Positions 17,734 to 26,483 of a DNA stretch of 64,000 bases are shown here, one piece after another. Where the stretch lies: contig JAUPUU010000297.1 in the NCBI GenBank assembly GCA_030917395.1, positions 52,767-116,766 on the forward strand, read 5' to 3'. The position numbers were made by a program, and so were the translations under genes. Under the pieces are notes generated by a model, which worked only from the letters and a program-made list of their open reading frames with translations, searched no databases and was not told where the DNA came from. Source of the stretch: Cyanobacteriota bacterium erpe_2018_sw_21hr_WHONDRS-SW48-000092_B_bin.40. Lineage in GTDB: Bacteria > Cyanobacteriota > Vampirovibrionia > Obscuribacterales > Obscuribacteraceae. Within the stretch, counting starts at the first letter, position 1. Each line of letters starts with the position of its first letter.

Positions 17734-17806
17734 TCTCCCAGGCAGGAGTCGAACCTGCGACTAACCGGTTAAAAGCCGGCTACTCTGGCCTCTGAGTTAC
17801 TGAGAG
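17734..17806 (-). tRNA. tRNA-Lys (TTT)
   Basis: The acceptor CTCTCAG pairs with CTGGGAG. D-arm ACTC/GAGT. Anticodon stem GCCGG/CCGGT with loop CTTTTAA, giving TTT. T-arm GCAGG-TTCGACT-CCTGC. No CCA encoded. It lies 4 bp from tRNA-Glu and is probably co-transcribed. Confidence 0.95.
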
Positions 17807-17809
17807 ATA

Positions 17810-17883
17810 CACCCTGGGAGAGATTCGAACTCCCGACAACGCACATCCGTAGTGTGCTGCTCTGTCCGCTGAGCTACCAGGGC
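17810..17883 (-). tRNA. tRNA-Arg (ACG)
   Basis: The acceptor GCCCTGG pairs with CCAGGGT. D-arm GCTC...GAGC. Anticodon stem GCACA/TGTGC with loop CTACGGA, giving anticodon ACG, which would need A34-to-inosine editing by TadA. The T-arm has one G-U pair. No CCA encoded. First in a three-tRNA transcript Arg-Lys-Glu. Confidence 0.95.
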
Positions 17884-18332
17884 TTGTTTTGGATGTAAAT
17901 ATGAGTGTATAGACACATCAAGTTAAGCCACCACAAACGGTGGCAACAAAAAGTGACGTTTTGTTCTTCACGCTCGATCTAAGTCAAGCGCCGTCGTTTT
18001 CGCAAGCTCTCTCGCTTGTGCTTTCGCTCTCGTTCGTGTCCTGGCTCGGCGCGATGAAACGCAGCCAGAGTAAGGCTTGGCGAAAATAAATAGAAGAAAC
18101 TACTGGATTGCAAATGATGCATTATCGAAAACCTCTAGTGGAAAAGCACACCAAACCGAACAGTCTTTATGACCGTTTCTCGCTTGTCTTTCGCTCTGTC
18201 CAGAAGTTCACGATTAAATACCCATTAAAAATGGCCCGCCGGGCTCATTGCTCTATGCCGATATAACAGTTGTATCACACAATCTGAATATTGCAAATGA
18301 GAGATTTGATCTTTAATTTGCGATCTTTTGAT
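17884..18332. other. 449-bp region without a gene
   Basis: It must hold the promoter of the leftward tRNA-Arg-Lys-Glu transcript, though no good -35/-10 pair is evident. A short hairpin GCCACC-6 nt-GGTGGC lies at 17927-17944. A pyrimidine-rich direct repeat, TCTCGCTTGT(G)CTTTCGCTCT, occurs at 18010-18030 and 18178-18197 with one indel. No ORF with coding character is seen on either strand. Confidence 0.5.
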
Positions 18333-19397
18333 TTAGTTACAGCCATCGTCAATTTCTTTTAGTGTTTGCTCAAGCGCTTCAGCCGGGTAAATTACTGACT
18401 TTGTTTCAGTGTCTAACTGTTGATAGAACTCGCTCAGGCGAAAAGCTATTGGGGCATAGGCTTTTATTTTTGACTCTAGAAATGGTGTCATCCTCTCCGG
18501 TCTGGACTCATTGCTATTGATGAATGCGCGCAAGTGATTTAACCATTTCCCTTCGCCATAAAAGTGCAGCATCAGAGTTTGAATCAAACTTACTATTGAT
18601 ACACAGCGATCATAAGATTTGTGGTGCCGCAAGAAATCTACTTCTTCTTTCTCTAGATCAAATTGTTCCGATAGCGCCAAGCCAAAATCACTATAGTAAA
18701 GATTGCCGTTGCTGAGAATGTTATTGAAGTGGGCATCAAAGTGAACAAAGTTATTTGCGCTGAAGAAGGCTGAAGTAGCATTGCAGTCTTTTTCGACTTT
18801 GGCCACAGCGCTGTCGGCGCAATTGCCATCATTGCCTAGCTGAACGAGTAGCCACTGATGAAGTGTTTCTGGAATATATTCGAGAAACAAGAGCAGATGG
18901 GCTGAGGCCTCATGCAGGGCTTCTAGGCGATGGCGCACTGCCAAAGAATTGTCCCAGAATTCAACAGCTATATTAAGGTCTTCAATTTGGCGAGGAGTCA
19001 TGGGAGCGGGCCTTTTGCCTTCCAGAATTCGCCAGTGATACAAGAGGGGGAAATTAGTGCATGCGCCAGAAATCACCCACTCGGTGGTTAGCTTGTGAGC
19101 CTCTAGCTCACGACCGGCGCCGAACCCTGCTGACCCCAAGCGGTATTGAAAGAACAAAGGCAGGTCGAAGAGATTGGCTGTAGACAAGAAGTTCTCTGTT
19201 TTTCGCTCAAGGTCTGTGAGAGCAATTCTTTTGACAAAGACCATTTGTTCGTCGATTTTTAATATCGAAGAAGTGCCCCCCACTCCTTCGTGCATGGGTG
19301 CGGCGTTCTGTAGCAAAACCGACAAAGCGTTGTCGCAGTGGTCAGCTATTTGGCTGGAGAGTTGCTGGTGGAGCTCTAAACGCGATTTTGCGGACAT
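18333..19397 (-). CDS. Protein-kinase-fold (phosphotransferase-like) protein
   Basis: 354 aa, soluble. Kinase-fold marks are visible: a Gly-rich N-terminal turn (GVGGTSSILKI), a Lys in FVKRI (K56), a catalytic-loop sequence VHFDAHFNNIL (H219-x-D221 with Asn at 225/226) and YSDFGLAL (D237, the DFG motif). The HxDxHxxN layout resembles aminoglycoside/choline phosphotransferase-like enzymes more than classical Ser/Thr kinases. The substrate is unknown; it may be a small molecule or a protein. Single gene, divergent from the protease across 64 bp. Confidence 0.65.
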   Translation of the reverse strand: MSAKSRLELHQQLSSQIADHCDNALSVLLQNAAPMHEGVGGTSSILKIDEQMVFVKRIALTDLERKTENFLSTANLFDLPLFFQYRLGSAGFGAGRELEAHKLTTEWVISGACTNFPLLYHWRILEGKRPAPMTPRQIEDLNIAVEFWDNSLAVRHRLEALHEASAHLLLFLEYIPETLHQWLLVQLGNDGNCADSAVAKVEKDCNATSAFFSANNFVHFDAHFNNILSNGNLYYSDFGLALSEQFDLEKEEVDFLRHHKSYDRCVSIVSLIQTLMLHFYGEGKWLNHLRAFINSNESRPERMTPFLESKIKAYAPIAFRLSEFYQQLDTETKSVIYPAEALEQTLKEIDDGCN

Positions 19398-19461
19398 AAG
19401 CTAGCTCTTGGGGACATAAAGACTGTGATTCAACTGGGGCAACTTAGGGAATATTTTAGCC

Positions 19462-20529
19462 ATGCCGAAAAGCGGAGAAGCCCACCCAGATAAAGGTGTG
19501 GCGGATGACAGAGAGAAAGATGCTGCCAGCACTGGTCATTTAGTTGACTGGTGGGAGCGTTTCGCCAATAGTGCACCAAACCTTTCAAAAGAACAAGTGA
19601 CAATGGCTGGCGCTGGTGTACTGGCCTTGGGTATGACCGCCAAGTTCGGGCCGAAAGCCGGCAAAGCTGCTATGAACTCACTTGAAAGCTTGGCCAAGGT
19701 CGAATTACCAGCCTTTGCTTCGGTCAAACCACTGGCAGAAGCCAGTGCTGGCGAGAATATACCGGGTCTAGTCAAGGTAGCAAGTGATAGCTGGTTGGCC
19801 AGAATTTATGAGTCTTCCAAAAGTAGTGTTGTGCGTGTGCATTCTGGCGATGGTCAGGCGCTTGGTTCTGGCTTCTTTGTCGATAGCGAAAACCGTCTTC
19901 TGGCCACTAGCTACCACGTTGTCGCGGGCTTAGAGCATAACAAGCAAGTGATTAGACTTTTCGGCGGCCGCTCTTATGAAGCCAGTGTCGTTGCTATCGA
20001 TCAGGGTGCCGACCTGGCTGTTCTAAAAATAGCTGGTAACCCAGCTTTTCGCTTTGACGCCCTCAAGTTGGGTAATCCACTGCAGGCCGAATCGAAAAGA
20101 GCCGCCGCGATTGGCTACCCTATGCATGCTGAGTTGCCTGTGATCTCACCGGGAAGTTTGAATTATCTTGCCTATACGGGCCAGTCTAGAATCGGTTTTA
20201 CGATGAAAACCTATCGTGGTAACTCTGGTGGTCCAATTGTCAGCCGTGATGGCTCGGTTTTGGCGGTATTAACAAACGGCATTGAAGCGGGAAGTCATTC
20301 CGCGCCGATGACCACTGGCTATAACGTTGAGCATTTGCGCACTTTGGTCAATTTAGCGCGCCACCGTGAGATAAAGGACGGCGTGCTGTCAATTGACACT
20401 GAAATATTAGCCCAGGGCAGGAAGATGATTTCTAGCGAAGACCTGAGGGCTTTGCAAAAGGCACCGGATACGATGGCAGATCTTAAGCAGCGTTTAGCTG
20501 TAAAAGTTCTCAAGCAAGAAGTAGATTAG
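19462..20529 (+). CDS. Trypsin-like (HtrA/Deg-type) serine protease without PDZ
   Basis: 355 aa. The S1C-type protease domain (about residues 115-300) has its full triad: H152 (ATSYHVV), D184 (GADLAVL) and S255 (GNSGGP). No PDZ domain follows; the C-terminal 55 residues are charged helix. The N-terminus is a 45-residue polar stretch followed by one hydrophobic segment (about 46-60), so it may be membrane-anchored or secreted by a non-standard signal. Its role is probably protein quality control or processing of a specific partner. The Shine-Dalgarno sequence is weak. Confidence 0.8.
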   Translation: MPKSGEAHPDKGVADDREKDAASTGHLVDWWERFANSAPNLSKEQVTMAGAGVLALGMTAKFGPKAGKAAMNSLESLAKVELPAFASVKPLAEASAGENIPGLVKVASDSWLARIYESSKSSVVRVHSGDGQALGSGFFVDSENRLLATSYHVVAGLEHNKQVIRLFGGRSYEASVVAIDQGADLAVLKIAGNPAFRFDALKLGNPLQAESKRAAAIGYPMHAELPVISPGSLNYLAYTGQSRIGFTMKTYRGNSGGPIVSRDGSVLAVLTNGIEAGSHSAPMTTGYNVEHLRTLVNLARHREIKDGVLSIDTEILAQGRKMISSEDLRALQKAPDTMADLKQRLAVKVLKQEVD

Positions 20530-20613
20530 GTAATTGCGACATAGATGTTTAGGCTCGCTCATATGCTGGGGCAAAAATGCTAGTCTTTATCAAAATCTAT
20601 GGAGAGAAAGATA

Positions 20614-21411
20614 ATGGATTTGCAGCTGAAAGGCCTTAGAGCGCTCGTAACCGGGTCATCGGCCGGAATCGGCTATGCTATTGCCGAGTTGCTCTACAAA
20701 GAAGGTGCCACGGTTTACCTCAATGGTCGCACACAGTTGCGGGTAGATGAAGCTTTGAAGCACCTGCATGCCAGCGCCGGCACTAGTGGCACGGCTTATG
20801 GCTTAGTCTCTGATCTAGCTACGGCCGAGGGTGCTAACAAACTAATTTCTGAGCTACCAGACGTTGATATTCTCATTAACAATGTCGGCATTTATGAGCC
20901 TAAAGAGTTCGCTCAAATTACCGACGAAGACTGGCTCCATACTTTCGAAGTCAATGTCATGAGTGGCATACGCTTAAGTCGACATTATATCGAGGGCATG
21001 CGAAAGCGCGATTGGGGCCGCATTGTCTTTATTTCTAGTGAGTCTGGGGTCAACATTCCTAGTGAAATGATTCACTATGGTGTTACTAAAACGGCTCAGA
21101 TTGCTGTTGCTAGAGGCCTAGCTGAGACCACTGTTGGAACAAAAATCACAGTCAACTCTGTACTGCCTGGGCCAACTGCTTCTGAGGGCGTTGAGCAGTT
21201 CATTAAAGAGATGGCTAAGCAAGGTAATACTAATGCCGAATCAGTAGAAAAGGAGCTTTTCGAGAAAATTAGACCAACATCGCTGCTGAAGCGCTTAGCG
21301 ACTTCTGAAGAGGTCGCCAGTATGGTCGCTTATGTCTGCAGCCCACTAGCTGCTGCCACTAATGGAGCCGCTCTCAGGGTAGATGGTGGCGTCGTTCGTT
21401 CCATTCTTTAG
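20614..21411 (+). CDS. Short-chain dehydrogenase/reductase
   Basis: 265 aa classical SDR. Cofactor motif TGSSAGIG near the N-terminus, NNVG in the middle, and the catalytic Ser plus YxxxK (SSESG...YGVTK). Oxidoreductase using NAD(P)H; Arg in NGRTQLR after beta-2 hints at NADP. The substrate is unknown. The ORF track starts 5 codons earlier, but that ATG lies inside the Shine-Dalgarno sequence (GGAGAG, 7 nt before ATG 20614), so the later start is preferred. It converges on the aldo/keto reductase through a strong hairpin. Confidence 0.85.
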   Translation: MDLQLKGLRALVTGSSAGIGYAIAELLYKEGATVYLNGRTQLRVDEALKHLHASAGTSGTAYGLVSDLATAEGANKLISELPDVDILINNVGIYEPKEFAQITDEDWLHTFEVNVMSGIRLSRHYIEGMRKRDWGRIVFISSESGVNIPSEMIHYGVTKTAQIAVARGLAETTVGTKITVNSVLPGPTASEGVEQFIKEMAKQGNTNAESVEKELFEKIRPTSLLKRLATSEEVASMVAYVCSPLAAATNGAALRVDGGVVRSIL

Positions 21412-21420
21412 GCCTCAATG

Positions 21421-21457
21421 AGGCAGAGAGCGCACATGCCCCGGGCGCTCTCTGCCT
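21421..21457. terminator. Bidirectional terminator between SDR and aldo/keto reductase
   Basis: A 13-bp perfect stem AGGCAGAGAGCGC/GCGCTCTCTGCCT with an 11-nt loop in the 68-bp convergent spacer. A smaller hairpin, GCCTC-AAT-GAGGC, overlaps its left arm. Confidence 0.7.
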
Positions 21458-21479
21458 TAGTCATTCAGCCTTGTGTGGG

Positions 21480-22631
21480 TTAGCGTGAATGATAGCCGCG
21501 AGGAGTTTTTGTTACTTTGGTGACTGCCCGAACATTTTCTTGTAGGGCCCCGCTGTGGAAGAAATAGGGATAAACGACTTTCTGTGAGCTTGCTTCATCA
21601 AGCTGTTTAAGTTGTTCATCTGGAATCGTGAACTCTAAAGCTTGAATGTTGTCTTCAAGCTGCGATAGCTTTGTCGCACCGATAATGGTTGATACCACTC
21701 CTGGTCTATTGGTGACCCAATTAAGAGCCACTTGTGCAGGGGTTCTACCCAATTCTTTGGCAACAGCCTTCAAGACCTCAACTAAATGCAGCATCTGCGC
21801 GCTGCCTGGTTCGAGGGTTGGATCTGTGACCCAAGTGCTAGAGACTCGTCCATCTCCCTTTACTTGATCACCTTCAATCTTGTACTTTCCTGTCAGCAGA
21901 CCATTGGCCAGTGCGCTCCAGGGGACAATACCAATTCCCATTTCTTGGGCCGCATCGACATACTCATTTTCAATATTGCGCACCGCTAACGAATACTGCA
22001 TCTGGATGGCCGCTAGCTTCTCCCAACCGCGCAGTTCGGCTAGTGTTTGGGCTCTACCAAGGTACCAGGCTGGGGGGTTGCTTAAGCCGATATAGCGTAC
22101 TTTCCCTGACTGTACAAGATTGTTCAGCGAAGACATAACTTCTTCTGCTGGAGTCATGGTATCCCAATTGTGCACCCAGTATAGGTCGATATATTCGGTG
22201 CCAAGTCTTCGCAGCGAGGCCTCGACTGCCTCAATCATATGCTTGCGACCATTGCCACCGCCATTGGGGTCACCAGGGTGGGTGCCGAAAGTAAACTTTG
22301 AAGCAATCACTACTTTGTCACGCTGGGTCAATTCGCGCAGAATTTGCCCTGTGAGCTCTTCACTCTGCCCTTCTTGGTACGAATCGGCGGTATCGAGGAA
22401 GTTTCCGCCAGCTTCTAGATAGCGAGCGAGAATTTCTTTGGCCTGAGCCTTACTAGTGGTCCAGTGCTCACCCCAGGCATCACCAAAGGTGCCTGTGCCG
22501 AAGGCCAATGGAGATACGCGCAGACCGGATCTGCCAAGCAAATAATAGGATGCCAAACTTGGTATCTGTTTTGAATTGTCTACCTTAGGAGCTTCTTTGA
22601 CATTTTCTTTTACGGCGTCTTTACTGGCCAT
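21480..22631 (-). CDS. Aldo/keto reductase
   Basis: 383 aa. AKR TIM barrel with the catalytic tetrad in place: Asp in FLDTADSY with Tyr five residues later, Lys in VIASKFTFG, and His in LYWVHNWD. LGRSGLRVSPLAFGTGTFG at the barrel start and SNPPAWYLGRA downstream fit the large AKR group near YeaE/YajO-type or beta-subunit-like enzymes. NADPH-dependent carbonyl reduction; substrate unknown. A 30-residue polar N-terminal extension (Lys/Val/Asp-rich) is unusual. GAGGAG 6 nt before the ATG supports the start. A second AKR is encoded at 38511-39536. Confidence 0.85.
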   Translation of the reverse strand: MASKDAVKENVKEAPKVDNSKQIPSLASYYLLGRSGLRVSPLAFGTGTFGDAWGEHWTTSKAQAKEILARYLEAGGNFLDTADSYQEGQSEELTGQILRELTQRDKVVIASKFTFGTHPGDPNGGGNGRKHMIEAVEASLRRLGTEYIDLYWVHNWDTMTPAEEVMSSLNNLVQSGKVRYIGLSNPPAWYLGRAQTLAELRGWEKLAAIQMQYSLAVRNIENEYVDAAQEMGIGIVPWSALANGLLTGKYKIEGDQVKGDGRVSSTWVTDPTLEPGSAQMLHLVEVLKAVAKELGRTPAQVALNWVTNRPGVVSTIIGATKLSQLEDNIQALEFTIPDEQLKQLDEASSQKVVYPYFFHSGALQENVRAVTKVTKTPRGYHSR

Positions 22632-22773
22632 TTGATTCTCCTCAAGGGGCTGTGACTTATTACTTTCGTCGGTAAAATCTGAATATCGCTATATTAGACC
22701 AGTCGTCTAGTCCTGGTCAAGATGCCCCAAAATAAAAGGCAGCAACAGACTAAAAAAAGCCGCCACAATTGTT

Positions 22774-23250
22774 TTATAGAACTCGCAATAGCAGCGGGAC
22801 TGTAATTACCGCAATCAGGGCAAAAAAGAGGAGCATGGGTAAGTTTCGCTGGGTCGGGCTGTTGAGCCAGTGACGTTCTTGTGCGCGTCTGGATATTGCG
22901 TCTTCCGGCTCTTCGGGCATATATCGGAGGCTTTGCTCGCGTTGATATTTTTGTTCTGCCAAAAACTCAGCTTCTTCTGCGGTTATCGGGAATACTTTAG
23001 GAGTTTGCGCTTTTATGTTACACAAGGCAATGGCGCACATTGATAAAGAGCCGAAAATGATATCGCAAAGAACCTCACGTGCGCTTGTATAGCGAATTAG
23101 CCAAGGCAAAATAGTTGCAGCACTTGCTGCAGAGAGAACTGAAATTGCATAAACTATGCGAACCGATTTGTAGTACTTGTAGTTCCAAAATAAAGCGAAC
23201 AGAGCAGCAGCCGGAATTGCTAGTGTCCATAGCATAAGTTTCGGATCCAC
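22774..23250 (-). CDS. Small membrane protein behind mltG
   Basis: About 158 aa. Three hydrophobic segments near the N-terminus and one at the C-terminus, with a charged, Glu/Arg-rich loop (about residues 90-135) probably in the cytoplasm. Family not recognised. The track begins at TTG 23268; GAGG 8 nt before GTG 23250 makes the GTG a better start. It follows mltG by 26 bp on the same strand and is probably in its operon. Confidence 0.6.
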   Translation of the reverse strand: MDPKLMLWTLAIPAAALFALFWNYKYYKSVRIVYAISVLSAASAATILPWLIRYTSAREVLCDIIFGSLSMCAIALCNIKAQTPKVFPITAEEAEFLAEQKYQREQSLRYMPEEPEDAISRRAQERHWLNSPTQRNLPMLLFFALIAVITVPLLLRVL

Positions 23251-23276
23251 AATTCTTGCCTCGCTCAAACCTGCGT

Positions 23277-24317
23277 CTAGCGCTGACCGCTCTTTTTCTG
23301 ACTGGCTTCCCAGGCTCTTAACTTTTGCACGCCAATTTCGAAGTCTTGTGCATTGGAGTAAAAGTTATGTTTGCCATTATTGTAAGCCGGGTCACGTACG
23401 TAATAAATGTAGCTACTCGATGCCGGCATCAGGGCTGCAGTGATTGAACTCTGTCCCGGAGAGCCAACTGGACCTGGTGGCAATCCGTAGTACTTGCGTG
23501 TGTTGTAGGGAGTCTTTAAATCAAGATCGCTCTGATAAACGATGCCGTTGCCTTTCCATTTACCAATCATTTTCGAGGCATAAACAATGGTAGAGTCCAT
23601 CGCTAGAGGCATGCGGCGAGCAATGCGATTGTTTATGACTGAAGCAATAATGGGCCGCTCATCTTCTAGTTTCGCTTCTGTCTCGACAATAGAGGCCATT
23701 GTAATAGCTTTGTGGGCTGTTAGCTTAGAGGGGTTGGGCAGTTTACTCCAGACTGTGCGGAAGCGTTCAACCATAGCCTTTATAAGTTCATCGGCCTTGG
23801 TATCAGACTGCACAAAGTAGGTATCAGGAAATAGATAACCCTCAAGATTGTTGACCATCGGATCAATATCCGCAATCAAACTCGTTTTATTCATGAGAGC
23901 CAAGGCTTGTTTGCGATCGACTTTTAGACTCTTGAGTTTTGCCATAGCGTCTGCTATTTCAAACCTTGTCCAACCCTCGATCACGGTTAACTTGTTTAGC
24001 TCAATACCGCCAGCCTCGAGTGTTTTGAGAACATCAAGGGGAGCTATCGGTGTGGCGAAGCGATAGTCGCCTGCTCGAATAACAGGCTTGAGCCCGGAAA
24101 GCCGCACATAGAGCTTAAGCACAAAGGCTTTATGCAAAATGCCTTTACTCTCAAGCTTGCTCAATATTTCATCGAGAGCCATGCCGCGACTAACGGCAAT
24201 TACATCCTGGTCATTGTGAGTAATTGGTGTTTTTAGCTCGGCATCAAGCATGTAGCCAGCTACAACAAGAGAAAGCCCAATTAGCAAACCAACGACAAGG
24301 AGTATTTTTTTAGGCAT
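23277..24317 (-). CDS. mltG: Endolytic murein transglycosylase MltG
   Basis: 346 aa, YceG/MltG family. One N-terminal transmembrane helix (residues about 4-22), a LysM-like subdomain (AVSRGMALDEILSKLESKGI), then the catalytic domain with NLEGYLFPDTY, ASIVETEA (catalytic Glu region), VINNRI, DSTIVY and GLPPGPVGSPG. It cleaves nascent glycan strands at the inner membrane and helps set their length. The ORF track starts 25 codons too early; ATG 24317 gives the normal MPKKILLVVG membrane start and overlaps the upstream gene by 8 nt, so the two are coupled. Confidence 0.9.
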   Translation of the reverse strand: MPKKILLVVGLLIGLSLVVAGYMLDAELKTPITHNDQDVIAVSRGMALDEILSKLESKGILHKAFVLKLYVRLSGLKPVIRAGDYRFATPIAPLDVLKTLEAGGIELNKLTVIEGWTRFEIADAMAKLKSLKVDRKQALALMNKTSLIADIDPMVNNLEGYLFPDTYFVQSDTKADELIKAMVERFRTVWSKLPNPSKLTAHKAITMASIVETEAKLEDERPIIASVINNRIARRMPLAMDSTIVYASKMIGKWKGNGIVYQSDLDLKTPYNTRKYYGLPPGPVGSPGQSSITAALMPASSSYIYYVRDPAYNNGKHNFYSNAQDFEIGVQKLRAWEASQKKSGQR

Positions 24318-25236
24318 TTGGTGGCAGTGACACCGACCATTGGTTGACGCCGTCTTGGCTATTCTGTTTGAAATACAGATGAGTGCGAACAATCTGTTGC
24401 TTCATCGTCGCCTTGGGCTGTGACTGATTTTTGGCTTTCTTCTGCACTTCGATCATCACAGGCTCAATCTGCACATCGACTTCATTGCTTGTAAGCAACG
24501 GTTTCTTGTCTTCTCTATACAACTTGACTGTATCGCCTTCGATCTTGAAAGTTAGACCAGCTGGTTCAAGCGGGGCTAATTTGATACTAGGGTTACGCAA
24601 GAGTGAGGCTTCACGATTGAGAATTTTATCGAAATAGGCAGCACTTTCAGGGCTGAGTTTTCGTTCGTCGTCGAGAGAATCTTTATAGAGCGCTTTTAGT
24701 TTGTCTGGCTTTCGTTCGTTTAGTGCCGCCCAGTAATTCTGTAGTTCTTTCTCAATAGCCTTCTTGTCATCATCGCTCAGGCTCTTGATTGCTCGTGATG
24801 GCTGATCTTTGGGCAAATTAAATGAAACCATCTTCTTTGCGGCAGCCCCGTTTGACTCGTTGGCAGCCAGCACTACTTTGGCCACTTCTTCTTTCTTTGG
24901 CCCAACAGTGCGCTTCTCGATTAAAATCGTCATGGCGTCTTTAGGATTGCTGATGTATTCGAGTGCCAGCTCGTTGGCGCCGGGAACAAGATAACCAGAA
25001 ACATTTACAGGCAAAGTCAAAGTGACGATTGGCGCGCTGAGCACATTCTGACCATTGAGCTTTGCCTTGCTTACGGAGCGGGCGCTACCAGTAAAAGTAA
25101 TGAAATAACCAGACAGCTCTTGTTTCTGTTGATTCTCACTTTTCGTTTCAGCTGGTACATCCGCCAGCATTGGCGCTTGAAATCCAGCGAGGGTGAAACT
25201 GACCAAAATAGAAGCTAAAGTTGCTTTTGAAAACAT
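24310..25236 (-). CDS. Exported protein of unknown function upstream of mltG
   Basis: 308 aa. Signal peptide with likely cleavage near MLADV. Residues about 40-110 look like an all-beta domain (GYFITFTGSARSVSKAKLNG, GYLVPGANELALEY) similar in rhythm to bacterial beta-sandwich modules. The middle (DDKKAIEKELQNYWAALNERK) is typical of NTF2/SnoaL-like folds that follow 'working-length' helices, an uncertain reading. Its 3' end overlaps mltG by 8 nt, tying it to cell-wall metabolism by context only. The track start is GTG 25245; ATG 25236 has the better-spaced Shine-Dalgarno sequence. Confidence 0.6.
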   Translation of the reverse strand: MFSKATLASILVSFTLAGFQAPMLADVPAETKSENQQKQELSGYFITFTGSARSVSKAKLNGQNVLSAPIVTLTLPVNVSGYLVPGANELALEYISNPKDAMTILIEKRTVGPKKEEVAKVVLAANESNGAAAKKMVSFNLPKDQPSRAIKSLSDDDKKAIEKELQNYWAALNERKPDKLKALYKDSLDDERKLSPESAAYFDKILNREASLLRNPSIKLAPLEPAGLTFKIEGDTVKLYREDKKPLLTSNEVDVQIEPVMIEVQKKAKNQSQPKATMKQQIVRTHLYFKQNSQDGVNQWSVSLPPNA

Positions 25237-25413
25237 GCTTGGCACTCACTTTACTGCAATATCACTGTTCCTAATGACAGGGACATTTTAGCACTTTCAC
25301 TAGCAGGTCAAGGCAGAGAGCCTGCTTTGCAAGACTGCTGAAAGAAAGGGAACAGCGCGGCGCTGACGGCGTCCTTAATTTATACTAAGAGCGGCAAGTA
25401 AGTAGGGGATATA

Positions 25414-26460
25414 TTGAGACGCGTTTTTCTTCCGTTAATACTGACAATTTTTGTTCAAGCTCAGCTGGCAACGTTGCCTCTAGCCCTGGCTAATGGGGGC
25501 TCAAATGGCCTTGTGCGGGAAGGCGATTTCGCCACTCCACCCCTCGCTCCAGCCATAAATTCGTCCATTAATCAGTCCATAAAGAAAAATGAGGTTGGCA
25601 ACAGAGAGGCTGGAGCTGATCCTAAGCCGTTGCAGGGCAATATAGTCTCAGTTGATTTGACTAAGGCGGTCATTCCAAACTATCAGGAGCTTCCTCCTGT
25701 CAGCGGCAAAGCGCACTCAGAGCGGGTTGATCCCCTTGTTTTTCGTGCCTGGTTAGCAAAAGCACATCCTCAATTTCTGACCGGTGGTGTCAGTGAGTCG
25801 AGCCCGGTTGTTGAGGTAGCTGGTCAATGGGATAAGGCTGATAAGACATTGGCTAAGCTAGAGATACCTTATCGACACGTTAAAGCAAGAGAAATTTCTA
25901 GCGAGCTTCTAGGCTCTTGCAAGGTCTTGATTATCAATTGTGCTGGTGATCTAAAGCGCGACAAACTACAATCTATTCGCGATTTTGTCAGCCAAGGCGG
26001 CTACTTACTCACTACTGACTGGGCTTTAGATCATATGCTCACCCAGACTTTTCCTGGCTATGTCAGCTGGAACAAAGGTATTAATAGCAAAGACATTTAC
26101 GATGCTGAATATCTGGCGCCAGATCCAATATTGGCAAACAACACTGTCAGTAGTGCCTTTTGGAAGTTAGATCAGGCATCGCATACGGTGCGTATCCTTA
26201 AGCCTGGAAGCGTTAAGGTTCTTGTTGCCAGTCGGCAACTTGCCAGCGAAGATCCCGATCACGCCGGAGCCCTTGCTTTGATTTTCCCGTTCGGTCGAGG
26301 CTATGTTTTGCACATGGTCGGTCATTTCGACAACAATGCCAAAATTGCTATTGGTAATTTCTTACCAGATCCAGTTCCTTCTCTGGGAATCAGCTTGCGT
26401 CAGGCAATAGCCACTAATTTTATTGTGGCTGGCCTGGAGGGTAAGCGCCTGCCCTACTAG
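25414..26460 (+). CDS. Exported GATase-like domain protein, paralogue 1
   Basis: 348 aa. Signal peptide (cleavage near LALANGG) and a low-complexity linker to about residue 110. The following domain has VLIINCAGDL, RDFVSQGGYLLTTDWALDH, FPGYVSWN and a late GRGYVLHMVGHFDN, the rhythm of class I glutamine-amidotransferase-like (ThuA/DUF4159-type) folds, but without an obvious nucleophilic Cys-His-Glu set. It is clearly paralogous to 39533-40576 over the last 230 residues. TTG start with AGGGG in front. Divergent from the mltG operon and convergent with the efflux adaptor. A ligand-binding or sugar-handling role is inference. Confidence 0.6.
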   Translation: MRRVFLPLILTIFVQAQLATLPLALANGGSNGLVREGDFATPPLAPAINSSINQSIKKNEVGNREAGADPKPLQGNIVSVDLTKAVIPNYQELPPVSGKAHSERVDPLVFRAWLAKAHPQFLTGGVSESSPVVEVAGQWDKADKTLAKLEIPYRHVKAREISSELLGSCKVLIINCAGDLKRDKLQSIRDFVSQGGYLLTTDWALDHMLTQTFPGYVSWNKGINSKDIYDAEYLAPDPILANNTVSSAFWKLDQASHTVRILKPGSVKVLVASRQLASEDPDHAGALALIFPFGRGYVLHMVGHFDNNAKIAIGNFLPDPVPSLGISLRQAIATNFIVAGLEGKRLPY

Positions 26461-26483
26461 GCTATTGTTTGTTGTCGCCGAAA

